64,000 nucleotides of DNA, taken from contig NZ_BBXC01000024.1 in assembly GCF_001570525.1 (NCBI RefSeq), positions 89,784 to 153,783 of the forward strand. Reading direction: 5' to 3'. This document shows positions 31,131 through 40,835 of this stretch, in pieces (within the stretch, counting starts at the first letter, position 1; every line of letters starts with the position of its first letter). The DNA is from Herbidospora sakaeratensis (GTDB lineage: Bacteria; Actinomycetota; Actinomycetes; Streptosporangiales; Streptosporangiaceae). The translations under genes and the position numbers were made by a program. The notes beneath the pieces were generated by a model, which worked only from the letters and a program-made list of their open reading frames with translations, was not told the origin of the DNA and searched no databases.

Positions 31131-33242
31131 ATGCAGAGCTTCAGTAACGACTTCACGGGTGATGCCGACTCTGTCGTACAGATTGGTGCGATGCACGGCT
31201 CCATCAATCTGACATCTCGCGCCCGGGCCCTGCCGTTGCCTCGACAGTTGCCCCTGCCGGTCGCCGGCTTCGTCAACAGGGTGGAGACCATCGCGGCCTT
31301 GGACCGCCTCCTCGCCACCGAGGGCGGCACCGGTGGAGTCTCCACCATCGCCGGTCCTCCGGGCGTCGGAAAGACCGCATTGGTCATGCACTGGGCACAT
31401 CGCGTTCGCGACCGTTTTCCCGACGGAGACCTCTATATCGACCTGGGGGGCTACGGGCCGAGCGCCCCGTTGAGTGCCGACCAGGCGCTCGACAGTTTTC
31501 TACGGGCGTTGGATATTCCGAAGGAGGGCATTCCCGCGACGCTTGCGGAACGTGCCTCGCTGTTCCGTTCACTGGTGACCGGTCGGCGGATGCTCGTTGT
31601 CCTCGACAACGCCGCGGACACTGCGACGGTGCGCCCGCTTCTGCCGGCGTCGCGCGGTTGCTTTGCCTTGATCACGAGCAGAAGTAGCCTGGCTGGATTG
31701 GTAACACGGGAAGGAGCCGCGCGTGTGACCCTGGACGTGCTGAGTCCATCGGACGCCGTCGAGTTACTCGTGCAGGTGATTGGCAACGCCCGCGTCACCG
31801 CAGAACCCGACGCGGCCTTTCGAGTCGCCGAACTCTGCGGCCATCTGCCGTTGGCGTTGAGAGTGGTGGCCGAACGCGCGGTCGACCGACCGAGACTCGT
31901 ACTTTCGGACCTCGTTGCCGAGCTCGAAGAGGAACAGCACAGGCTCGACTCACTCGCATCCGGGGAAGATGAGCTCAGCGATGTCCGCGCAGCCTTCTCG
32001 TGGTCGTATCGTGCACTTGCGCCCGAATTGCAACACGCTTTTCGGCTGCTGGGCCTTCATCCCGGCCGGGAATTCGGTGTCGAGGCGGCTATGGCGCTGC
32101 TCGAGTCCGGCGAGCCACGTATCACTCAGCGGCTGTTGGAAACGCTCTGCGCGACCCATCTCCTGCAAGAGGTGGCCCGAGGTCGCTATCGCCTTCACGA
32201 TCTGCTTCGGGCGTATGCGAAGGAGCTTCTGCACGAAGAGGTCAGCGCGAAAGACCAGGCGCTCGCCGTCCGCCGGATTCTCAGTTGGTATCTCCTGACC
32301 ACCGACTCCGGCCGGAAGGCGATACTTCCTCACTCACATGAGGTACCGCTCGTGCCGGCCGGGCGGCTCCAGATACCGGCATTCGACGATGCCGGGGAGG
32401 CCATGGTCTGGTTCGAGGCCGAACGCCTGAACATCCTGGCCGCTCTGGATCAGGCTCTGGACGCCGGCCAGTACGACATCGCGTGGAAACTGCCGGTCGT
32501 CGCCGACGGTTTCTTCGAACTCCACTCGTACTGGACGGAGTGGGAGGCCATCCACCGTGCCGGAGCGGAGGCCGCACGCATCCTCGGCGACCGCCTGGGT
32601 GAGGCGTCGAACGTTTTCGCCCTGGGAGACGCCGACTGGCGCGGCGGGAGACCGGAGAGAGGGATGGCGAACTACGAGAGCGTCATCGCCTACGGTCAGG
32701 AGGCCGGCGACGCGTGGCTCACCGGTTTCTCCTTCCGAGGTCTCGGACTCATCCACAAGGAGACAGGTCGCCTTGACGAGGCTCACACCTGTTTTCGGTC
32801 CGCCCTGGAGGTCTTCCGCTCGGGGGGACTGCGGCGAGGAGAAGGCATGGCGCTGCTCAGCCTCGGCGAACACGCCGCACTGCTGGGCGACTTCGAAAAG
32901 GCCGCTTCGCTCGGGGCCGAGGCGGTGGAGGTCTTCGTCGAAGCCCGAGACGAATGGAGCGCGGCCTGGGGGACTCGCCCACTCGCCAGAGCACTGATGG
33001 AGCTCGGGCGCAGCGGCGAGGCTCACGTGCTGCTAGAACGGGCGAGGGCGACGTTCGAGCGCTTCAAAGACCGGCGGAGCCTCGCGATGACGCTGGCGAT
33101 GATGGGTGACGTACACCAAGGTCAGGGCGACATCTCGGCAGCGCGACATCGCTGGAACGAGGCGGCGGAGCTCTATGAGGCCTTCGGCGAAAACGCCCTG
33201 GGCGGAGAGTTACGGGCGAAGGCCGCTGAACCTGATGAGTGA
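31131..33242 (+). CDS. NLR-like STAND ATPase (NB-ARC/TPR) with N-terminal RHIM-like amyloid motif
   Basis: 703 aa. Residues 6-27 (NDFTG...VVQIG...HGSINL) match the actinobacterial NLR-associated, RHIM-like amyloid signalling motif. The NB-ARC ATPase has a P-loop GPPGVGKT at 75-82, Walker B LVVLDNAAD with D159, a TSRSS sensor, CGHLPLAL and an MHD-like LHDLL. TPR-type helical repeats fill about 430-690. No AfsR-like DNA-binding domain is present, so it is a signal receptor rather than a SARP. The same motif closes the small protein at 33821-34138, encoded in the same operon, suggesting templated assembly of the effector after ligand sensing by the TPRs. Confidence 0.85.
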   Translation: MQSFSNDFTGDADSVVQIGAMHGSINLTSRARALPLPRQLPLPVAGFVNRVETIAALDRLLATEGGTGGVSTIAGPPGVGKTALVMHWAHRVRDRFPDGDLYIDLGGYGPSAPLSADQALDSFLRALDIPKEGIPATLAERASLFRSLVTGRRMLVVLDNAADTATVRPLLPASRGCFALITSRSSLAGLVTREGAARVTLDVLSPSDAVELLVQVIGNARVTAEPDAAFRVAELCGHLPLALRVVAERAVDRPRLVLSDLVAELEEEQHRLDSLASGEDELSDVRAAFSWSYRALAPELQHAFRLLGLHPGREFGVEAAMALLESGEPRITQRLLETLCATHLLQEVARGRYRLHDLLRAYAKELLHEEVSAKDQALAVRRILSWYLLTTDSGRKAILPHSHEVPLVPAGRLQIPAFDDAGEAMVWFEAERLNILAALDQALDAGQYDIAWKLPVVADGFFELHSYWTEWEAIHRAGAEAARILGDRLGEASNVFALGDADWRGGRPERGMANYESVIAYGQEAGDAWLTGFSFRGLGLIHKETGRLDEAHTCFRSALEVFRSGGLRRGEGMALLSLGEHAALLGDFEKAASLGAEAVEVFVEARDEWSAAWGTRPLARALMELGRSGEAHVLLERARATFERFKDRRSLAMTLAMMGDVHQGQGDISAARHRWNEAAELYEAFGENALGGELRAKAAEPDE

Positions 33243-33804
33243 GTTCGTTCTGGAACTGAGAGGCGGGACGCCACCCGAAGACTGGTTCACTTCCATCTGC
33301 GCCATTCACGATGACGTGTTCCTCGGAGAACCTTTCGCCTGGACGCCGGACACGTCACAGGAGAATGCGGAGGAACTCCGCCGGCTGTCCGAAGACCCGA
33401 GCTTCAGCGTGGCGATGGCGTGGCAGGGTGGTGAACCGGTCGGGTATGCGTACGGTCACCGTCTGCCTCCTGGCCACGGATGGTGGAGGGCCATTCCCGA
33501 GCCGCTCCCGGCCGCGTTCACCGCCGAATGGGATGGCCGCACCTTCGCTCTCGTCAGCCTCGCTGTCGTTACTGACTGGCGAGGGCACGGTATCGGCAGA
33601 ACACTTCTCGACAACCTGCTCGGCTCCCGAACCGAGGAGCGTGCCGTCCTGTCCGTACAGCCGACGGCGCTGGGCACCCAGGAGTTCTACCGGCGTCTCG
33701 GCTGGCGCTTGATCGGCAGAAATGGCCCCTTCGCCGGGATCACGCCGCCTCGCTGGGACGTCTACGTATTGGAGCACCTGTCCCGCCCGAGTCCGGCCCT
33801 TTGA
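33235..33804 (+). CDS. GNAT N-acetyltransferase
   Basis: 189 aa. The acetyl-CoA-binding motif A shows in FALVSLAVVTDWRGHGIGRTLLDNLL (the R/Q-x-x-G-x-G/A signature as RGHGIG), with the usual C-terminal QEFYRRLGW. It overlaps the NLR gene by eight bases and precedes the amyloid-motif protein by 16 bp, so it belongs to the same operon. It could modify an alarm signal, the effector or a toxin; the substrate is unknown. Confidence 0.85.
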   Translation: MSEFVLELRGGTPPEDWFTSICAIHDDVFLGEPFAWTPDTSQENAEELRRLSEDPSFSVAMAWQGGEPVGYAYGHRLPPGHGWWRAIPEPLPAAFTAEWDGRTFALVSLAVVTDWRGHGIGRTLLDNLLGSRTEERAVLSVQPTALGTQEFYRRLGWRLIGRNGPFAGITPPRWDVYVLEHLSRPSPAL

Positions 33805-33820
33805 TCATTGGAGTCTTCTC

Positions 33821-34138
33821 ATGGATCCCATCACGCTCGCGATCGCAGGCGCCCTCGCTACTGGTGTCGCCACCGGAGCGGGAGAGTCGGCGGGAACAGC
33901 TCTGTCGACGATGTTCGGTCGTATCCGCGACCGCTTCCGCGATCGGCCGGAGGCACTCGAGTCACAGGAGACCGCGGCGGCCGCACTCGAGACGGAGTTC
34001 TCGCGCGATCCGGCATTCCGTCAGGAGTGCCATGCCCTGTGGAACCAGGCGCAGAGTGGCGGTGTGGCCAATTCCTTCACCGGTCAGGCCAACAAAGTGA
34101 TCCAGGCCCGGGACATCCACGGGAACATCACCTTCTGA
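33821..34138 (+). CDS. Small Gly-rich effector-like protein ending in the amyloid motif
   Basis: 105 aa. The N-terminus is a glycine/alanine-rich amphipathic helix pair (PITLAIAGALATGVATGAGE, then TMFGRIRDRF) of the kind seen in membrane-acting Bell/HeLo-like effector domains of bacterial NLR systems. A helical middle follows, and residues 84-105 (NSFTG...VIQAR...HGNITF) align with residues 6-27 of the NLR with 10 of 22 identities. The likely role is a cell-death or membrane-damaging executor switched on by amyloid templating. Toxicity is inference. ATG 33821 has GGAG nine bases upstream. Confidence 0.75.
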   Translation: MDPITLAIAGALATGVATGAGESAGTALSTMFGRIRDRFRDRPEALESQETAAAALETEFSRDPAFRQECHALWNQAQSGGVANSFTGQANKVIQARDIHGNITF

Positions 34139-34225
34139 GCGGCCCGACCGTTCGGGCGACGTAGGCGGGGCTCCAGATCCGCTAGCCTGGCCGCTCCACC
34201 ACTTGAATAGAGGAAAGGTGCGGTC

Positions 34226-35056
34226 GTGATCGGCTGGTTCGAAGCGGTCATTCTCGGGCTGATCCAAGGGCTCACCGAGTTCCTGCCGATCTCTTCCAGC
34301 GCCCACATCCGCGTGGTGTCGGCCTTCGCTGGCTGGCCCGACCCGGGAGCGGCGTTCACGGCGGTGATCCAGCTCGGCACCGAGGCCGCCGTGCTGATCT
34401 ACTTCCGCAAAGAGCTCTGGGAGATCATCTCCACCTGGACGCGCTCGCTGTTCAACAAGGAGCTGCGCGACAACTGGGCCGCCCGCATGGGGTGGTACAT
34501 CATCGCCGGCACCCTGCCCATCGCGGTCCTCGGCCTGGTGCTGAAAGACCAGATCGAGACGGTCTTCCGCGACCTGCGGATCGTCGGCGTCACCCTGATC
34601 GTCTTCGCGCTCATCCTCTGGTGGGCCGACCACACCGCGCGCAACACCCTGTCGCTGCAGACCCACCTCAACTTCAAGCACGCCCTCGGCTACGGCTTCG
34701 CCCAGTCGCTGGCGCTGATCCCCGGCGTCTCCCGCTCGGGCGGCACGGTGACCGCGGGTCTGCTGCTCGGCTACCGGCGTGAAGACGCGGCGAAGTACTC
34801 GTTCCTGCTGGCCATCCCGGCCGTGCTGGCGTCGGGCGGGCTGGAGCTGTTCGAGATCGGCGAGGGTCAGGCGCCCGCGTGGGGGCCGACGATCCTGGCC
34901 ACGGTGATCTCGTTCTTCGTGGGCTACGCGGCGGTGGCGTGGTTCCTGCGCTACATCAGCACCCACAAGTTCACCCCGTTCGTGATCTACCGGATCGTGC
35001 TCGGGGTGTTCGTCATCCTGTCGGTCGCCATGGGGTGGATTCCCGCGCAGGGCTGA
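34226..35056 (+). CDS. uppP: Undecaprenyl-diphosphatase UppP
   Basis: 276-aa integral membrane enzyme that dephosphorylates undecaprenyl diphosphate so that the lipid carrier of peptidoglycan precursors can be reused. Seen: GLIQGLTEFLPISSSAH (the conserved motif with Glu and Ser/His), PGVSRSGGTVTAGLLLG (second signature with the catalytic Arg), and about eight membrane helices. GTG 34226 follows AGGAAAGG. It confers low-level bacitracin tolerance in many bacteria. It is a chromosomal gene next to, but not obviously part of, the NLR operon. Confidence 0.95.
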   Translation: MIGWFEAVILGLIQGLTEFLPISSSAHIRVVSAFAGWPDPGAAFTAVIQLGTEAAVLIYFRKELWEIISTWTRSLFNKELRDNWAARMGWYIIAGTLPIAVLGLVLKDQIETVFRDLRIVGVTLIVFALILWWADHTARNTLSLQTHLNFKHALGYGFAQSLALIPGVSRSGGTVTAGLLLGYRREDAAKYSFLLAIPAVLASGGLELFEIGEGQAPAWGPTILATVISFFVGYAAVAWFLRYISTHKFTPFVIYRIVLGVFVILSVAMGWIPAQG

Positions 35057-35239
35057 TCAGGTCTCCATCCCCATCACGATGACGAGCCCGACCAGGTGGA
35101 TGAGCACCACGAACACCATGAAGGCGACGAAGAGCCACTTCGCCGGGCCGTGTTCGAAGGTCTTGTCGTCCTTCAGTGGCGGGCGCTTCGCCTGGCGGTC
35201 GGCGATCCGCTCTTCAATGGGCTTTCGCATCAAGGCCAT
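35057..35239 (-). CDS. Small single-pass membrane protein
   Basis: 60 aa: charged N-terminus (KPIEERIADRQAKRPPLKDDKTFEHG) and a single C-terminal helix WLFVAFMVFVVLIHLVGLVIVMG. The stop abuts the uppP stop. It is divergent from the OhrR-like gene with the operator between them, so it may belong to that regulon. No family is recognised. ATG 35230 is an alternative start. Confidence 0.68.
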   Translation of the reverse strand: MALMRKPIEERIADRQAKRPPLKDDKTFEHGPAKWLFVAFMVFVVLIHLVGLVIVMGMET

Positions 35240-35250
35240 CCTCGGTCGGG

Positions 35251-35277
35251 TAGTGCACTAACATTTAGTGTACTAAC
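35251..35277. promoter_or_regulatory. Tandem palindromic operator for the OhrR-like regulator
   Basis: TAGTGCACTAAC (35251-35262) and TAGTGTACTAAC (35266-35277) are spaced 15 bp. The first contains a perfect palindrome TAGTGCACTA. It lies between the divergent membrane-protein and MarR genes. Confidence 0.7.
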
Positions 35278-35297
35278 TATTAGGGGGCGACGTCATC

Positions 35298-35723
35298 ATG
35301 GATCCGCTGTCTCTGGAGAACCAGGTCTGCTTCGCCCTGGCCGTCGCCTCCCGTTCGGTGATCGCGCTCTACCGGCCGGTGCTGGAGCCGATGGGCCTCA
35401 CGCATCCGCAATACCTGGTCATGCTGGCGCTCTGGGAGCGGGCGCCGCTGTCGGTCAAAGACCTCGCCGGCCTGCTGCAACTCGAACCGGCCACGCTGTC
35501 GCCGCTGCTCAAGCGGCTGGAGGCGGCCGGGCTCGTCGAGCGCCGGCGGGGCGCCGCCGACGAGCGGGCCCTGGCCGTGACCCTCACCGACAGCGGCCGC
35601 GCGCTCCGCGCCGAGGCCGAGAAGATCCCCGCCACGATCGTCGAACGCCTCGGCATGGACGTCGCCGAGCTGCAGGACCTCCACCAGGCGCTGACCCGGG
35701 TGATCGCCGCCGCGACCCGGTGA
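35298..35723 (+). CDS. MarR-family repressor, OhrR-like
   Basis: 141 aa. ENQVCFALAVASRSVIALYRP places a cysteine at the position of the peroxide-sensing Cys of OhrR, followed by LTHPQYLVMLALWE and the winged helix LSVKDLAGLLQLEPATLSPLLKRLEAAGLV. OhrR proteins release DNA when this Cys is oxidised by organic peroxides. No ohr gene is adjacent; the divergent small membrane gene is the nearest candidate target. The tandem operator ends 20 bp before the ATG, so autorepression is expected. Confidence 0.85.
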   Translation: MDPLSLENQVCFALAVASRSVIALYRPVLEPMGLTHPQYLVMLALWERAPLSVKDLAGLLQLEPATLSPLLKRLEAAGLVERRRGAADERALAVTLTDSGRALRAEAEKIPATIVERLGMDVAELQDLHQALTRVIAAATR

Positions 35724-35736
35724 CACACTCGTCTGT

Positions 35737-36468
35737 GTGAAACGCCTCCTCCTCATCGGGATCGGCGCCGGCGACCCGGACCATCTCACCCTCCAGGCCG
35801 TCAAGGCCATCGCGGCCACCGACGTCTTCTTCATCGTCGACAAGGGTGCGGAGAAGCGCGACCTGACCGATCTGCGCCACCAGATGATCAGAGATCACGC
35901 GCGCGAGCCCCACCGGATCGTCACCGCGACCGACCCCGAACGCGACCGGACCGCCGCCGCCTACGCCGAAGCGGTCGAAGACTGGCGCGAGCGCCGTGGC
36001 GTGCTCTACCACCAGATGATCGACGAGGCCCTCGGCGAGGGCCAGACCGGGGCGTTCCTGATCTGGGGAGATCCGGGCGTGTACGACAGCACGCTCGCCG
36101 CCCTCGAAGGACTGCCGGCCGGCATCGAGATCGAGGTGATCCCCGGCATCAGCGCGGTCGCCGCCCTCACCGCCCGCCACCGGATCGGCCTGACGCGGGT
36201 CGCCCGCCCCGTCCACCTGACCACCGGCCGCCGCCTGGCCGACGAGGGCCCGAGCGCCGACGACATGGTCGTCATGCTCGACGCCCGCCTCGCCTTCGAG
36301 GGCCTCGACGACTTCGACGTCTACTGGGGCGCCTACCTCGGCACCCCCGACGAGATCCTGGTCGCCGGCCCCGTCGCCGAAGTGTCTCCCAAGATCAGGG
36401 AACTGCGCGCCCAGGCCAGGGAACGCAAGGGCTGGATCATGGACACCTACCTGCTGCGCAGGCGCTGA
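35737..36468 (+). CDS. cobF: Precorrin-6A synthase (deacetylating)
   Basis: 243 aa of the tetrapyrrole methylase fold: LLIGIGAGDPDHLTLQAV at the start, GAFLIWGDPGVYDSTL and EVIPGISAVAALTARHRI as SAM-binding loops. CobF methylates precorrin-5 at C-1 with loss of the acetyl group in aerobic cobalamin synthesis. It stands alone; other cob genes are elsewhere. GTG 35737 follows the MarR stop by 13 bp, so read-through is possible. Its last 22 bp overlap the convergent NAD kinase gene. Confidence 0.93.
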   Translation: MKRLLLIGIGAGDPDHLTLQAVKAIAATDVFFIVDKGAEKRDLTDLRHQMIRDHAREPHRIVTATDPERDRTAAAYAEAVEDWRERRGVLYHQMIDEALGEGQTGAFLIWGDPGVYDSTLAALEGLPAGIEIEVIPGISAVAALTARHRIGLTRVARPVHLTTGRRLADEGPSADDMVVMLDARLAFEGLDDFDVYWGAYLGTPDEILVAGPVAEVSPKIRELRAQARERKGWIMDTYLLRRR

Positions 36469-37355
36469 GCCCGTTCCCTCAGCTCCTCCGGCACGAGTTC
36501 GAGCAGCTGGTCGGGCCGCAGCGGCAGATCGAGCAGGCTCAGCTTGACCCGCGTGCGCTGGGCGTGCGCCGCCGCGTCGAACCGCACCAGGTTCACCGCG
36601 TCCTTGTGCAGCCGCACCCCCAGCCCGTCGGCGACGCCGAGATCCCGGGTGTGTACGCCGTCCAGCAGCACCCGGGCCGGCTCCTGCGACCGGTTGGTCA
36701 GCCGCATCTCGTCGTCGGCCCCGAAGACGACCGTCCGGTCGATGCCCGTCATGGGCGCGACCGGCGTCAACGCCAGCGCCGGCACCGACGGAGACAACAC
36801 CGGCCCGCCCGCCGCGTAGTTGTAGGCCGTCGACCCGGTCGGCGTGCACGCCACCACGGCGTCACACCGGTAGTAGCCGTGCTGGATCCCATGGACGGAG
36901 AGGTCGACGTTGACCGTCGCCCACTGCCGCGCCCCCGTCACGACCAGGTCGTTGAACGCGACCACGCCGTCGACCATCAGGCAACTGTGCGGCTCCAGCA
37001 TGAACTCGCCCCTGGTCAGCCGATCGAGCGCGGCCGGCAGTTCGGCGGGCGAGACCTCGACGAGAAACCCGAGATTGCCGTGGTTGACCCCAAGGACCGG
37101 CGTGCCCCGCCCCACCACCAGGCGCATCGCCCCGAGCATCGTCCCGTCGCCCCCGAGACTCACCACGGCGGTGGCCCGCTCGGCGAACTCCGCAGCCCCG
37201 ACGGGCACGACATCGGCCCCGAGCCGGGCGGCATCGCCCTCCAGCGCGATCAGCATCGCGCCCCGAGCCGCCGCGAACTTCCTGATCAGCGCGACGGAAC
37301 CGGCGACGGGATTACGCGGATGCGCCACGAGGCCGATGACGTGCGGGACTCCCAT
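36447..37355 (-). CDS. nadK: NAD kinase
   Basis: 302 aa. The GGDGT motif is at 68-72 (VVSLGGDGTMLGAM), GVNHGNLGFLVEV follows, and TPTGSTAYNYAAGGP is the second signature. It phosphorylates NAD to NADP with ATP or polyphosphate. The N-terminus is shorter than in some actinobacterial homologues but complete. An actinomycete usually also has a second copy near recN, so this may be the paralogue. It is divergent from argG. Confidence 0.9.
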   Translation of the reverse strand: MGVPHVIGLVAHPRNPVAGSVALIRKFAAARGAMLIALEGDAARLGADVVPVGAAEFAERATAVVSLGGDGTMLGAMRLVVGRGTPVLGVNHGNLGFLVEVSPAELPAALDRLTRGEFMLEPHSCLMVDGVVAFNDLVVTGARQWATVNVDLSVHGIQHGYYRCDAVVACTPTGSTAYNYAAGGPVLSPSVPALALTPVAPMTGIDRTVVFGADDEMRLTNRSQEPARVLLDGVHTRDLGVADGLGVRLHKDAVNLVRFDAAAHAQRTRVKLSLLDLPLRPDQLLELVPEELRERAQRLRSR

Positions 37356-37391
37356 GGAGGTCTCCTACCCAGGCCCTGGTGGGAGGGTTGA

Positions 37392-38873
<1,482 letters not shown>

Positions 38874-38888
38874 CACCTGTTCGTCCGA

Positions 38889-38920
38889 ATCCCTGGTCGG
38901 CGGCCTCGCCGGCCAGGGAT
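38889..38920 (+). terminator. argG terminator stem-loop
   Basis: A 14-bp stem (38889-38902 with 38907-38920, one G-T pair) around the tetraloop GCCT, 15 bp past the argG stop. Confidence 0.75.
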
Positions 38921-39001
38921 TCGTCGTGTGCGGGATACGGGTGACCTCCGGCCGGTGCGGGTATCCGAGAACGGCACCGGTCATCGAACGGGGGAGACGC
39001 C

Positions 39002-40312
39002 GTGAGGCTCGCACGACTCATGCTTCCTTTCGCGCTGCTGCTCGGCGCGTGCGCGACGGCCGAACAGACGGCCCCTGCCGTGAACTCGTCAGCCGCTTAC
39101 ACCGGAATCCCCATTCCCGACACCCCTGTCGGGAAGAAGCTGAGCTGGTATCTGGGGGCGTTGTCGGCGCTGCCCATCCCGGCCGAGCAGATCAACGAGC
39201 ACTTCGCGCCGTCATTCGTGAAACAGGTGCCCGCCGACCAGATCAACGAGGTCAGCAAGCAGCTCAAGGGCCTGCGGGTGGTCGAGGTCCAGCGCGCCAC
39301 CGAGACCGATCTGGTGGCGCTGGTCGAATCGGGCGGCAACCAGGCGAAGCTGAGCATGTCGGTCGATCCCGCCGGGCAGATCGCCGGCCTGTTGATCTCC
39401 CCGGCCGACGCGCCCACCCCCGCGAGCTGGGGCGACGTCGACGAACGCCTCGCGACCCTGGCCCCGTCGGGCTTCCTCGCCGCGGGTCAGGACTGCAAGC
39501 CCGTCCACGGAATCGAGCCTGATCGGGCCCGTCCACTGGGTTCGATGTTCAAGTTGTACGTCCTGGGCGCCGTCGCCCAGGAGGTCAAGGCCGGCCGCCT
39601 GTCGTGGGGCGACCAGCTGACCGTCACCGACGCGCTGAAGAGCCTGCCCAGCGGGGAACTGCAGGATCGTCCCGACGGCACGAAGGTCGCGGTCAAGGAG
39701 GCCGCCAAGCTGATGATCTCCATCAGCGACAACACCGCCACCGACCTGCTGATCGACCGCGTCGGCAAACCGGCCGTGGAGGCCCTGATCCGCAGCTGGT
39801 CGTCGAACGCCGACAAGAACCTCCCGCTGCTGACCACCCGCGAACTGTTCATCCTGAAGGGCGCCGACTACCCCGAGTACGCCGAGGGATTCCTCAAGGC
39901 CCCCGACCGGCGCGCCTACCTCGACGACACCGTCGACAAGGTCCCGAACAGCGAGGTCGAGGTGTGGACGAACCCCCGCGAGATCACCACGATCGAGTGG
40001 TTCGGCAGCCCCACCGACATGTGCCGCGCCCTGGTCAACCTCCACGGACTCGGCGGGCCCGAACTCGACGAGATCATGGGCGCCAACGACGCCGGGCTCG
40101 GCCTCGACCGGAAGACCTGGCCCACGGTGTGGTTCAAGGGCGGCTCCGAGCCCGGGGTGCTGACGCTCGGCTTCCTGGCCCGCTCCGACCAGAACAAGAT
40201 CGGGGTCGTGGTGGTCCAGGCCGCCGACGAGAAGAAGGTCATCCCCGAGGTGGCCGCGGCGACCGAGATGCTGGCGATCGTCCGGGGATCATTCGGCCTG
40301 CTGCACAGGTGA
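39002..40312 (+). CDS. Class A beta-lactamase-like serine hydrolase lipoprotein
   Basis: 436 aa. Lipobox LLLGAC puts the lipid-modified Cys at 17. A Cpx/NTF2-like region (about 45-150) precedes the hydrolase domain with S181-MF-K184, S242-D243-N244 and a KTG-like FKGGSEPG. All three penicillin-recognising motifs are thus present, although KGG replaces KTG. Actinobacteria hold many such proteins, called serine hydrolases; true beta-lactam cleavage is unproven and a peptidoglycan target is possible. GTG 39002 follows GGGGAGA. Confidence 0.85.
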   Translation: MRLARLMLPFALLLGACATAEQTAPAVNSSAAYTGIPIPDTPVGKKLSWYLGALSALPIPAEQINEHFAPSFVKQVPADQINEVSKQLKGLRVVEVQRATETDLVALVESGGNQAKLSMSVDPAGQIAGLLISPADAPTPASWGDVDERLATLAPSGFLAAGQDCKPVHGIEPDRARPLGSMFKLYVLGAVAQEVKAGRLSWGDQLTVTDALKSLPSGELQDRPDGTKVAVKEAAKLMISISDNTATDLLIDRVGKPAVEALIRSWSSNADKNLPLLTTRELFILKGADYPEYAEGFLKAPDRRAYLDDTVDKVPNSEVEVWTNPREITTIEWFGSPTDMCRALVNLHGLGGPELDEIMGANDAGLGLDRKTWPTVWFKGGSEPGVLTLGFLARSDQNKIGVVVVQAADEKKVIPEVAAATEMLAIVRGSFGLLHR

Positions 40313-40350
40313 GGCCGGGTTTTGTCGGTGCCGCTCGATAACGTGTTCGT

Positions 40351-40764
40351 ATGAGTTACGGCATCAGCTTCCTGCGCCGCGAGCCCGGCCAGACCTGGCA
40401 CGACGCCTTCGAGGCCATGGAGGAGAAGGCCCCCGAGACGGTCGACTACGCGATCTGGTCGGCCGTCGCGGTCGCGGCGCGCGACGTGCTCGGCGTGGTG
40501 TCCGAAGACCTGCTCAACTGCGAGGTCACCCAGCTCTCCACCGGCCTGATGGTCACCTGTCACATGGGCCAGTGGAGCGTGACCCTGCCCGGCCCGCCGT
40601 CCGGGGAGACGGCGGCCTCGCTGCGTGGGGTCTGCGAGATCGTCCAAGAGGCGACCGGGCTGACGGCGTACGACCCGCGGCTCGGCGTCACGCTGTCCGA
40701 GCCCGCCGACTTCGCCCGCTCGATCGCGGCCTTCGATGTGGTCGGGGCCCAGCCGGGCGGCTGA
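40351..40764 (+). CDS. Hypothetical protein
   Basis: 137 aa, soluble alpha/beta: SYGISFLRREPGQTWHDAFEA, a Glu-rich helix, LLNCEVTQLSTGLMVTCHMGQWSVTLP and SLRGVCEIVQEATGLTAYDP. It reads like a short actinobacterial family without assigned function. It is preceded by the lipoprotein gene (38 bp) and followed by a membrane protein gene. Confidence 0.75.
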   Translation: MSYGISFLRREPGQTWHDAFEAMEEKAPETVDYAIWSAVAVAARDVLGVVSEDLLNCEVTQLSTGLMVTCHMGQWSVTLPGPPSGETAASLRGVCEIVQEATGLTAYDPRLGVTLSEPADFARSIAAFDVVGAQPGG

Positions 40765-40835
40765 GTAAGGCTTCCCGGAAGATCGCCGAGCTGGGGCAGC
40801 CGGATGGGTGGTGCGCGTGCGATGATGACGGGGCT

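Noticed and set aside
31131-33242. SARP/AfsR-type pathway regulator
   Set aside because: NB-ARC and TPR parts fit, but the N-terminal DNA-binding and BTAD domains are absent and replaced by the amyloid-like motif.
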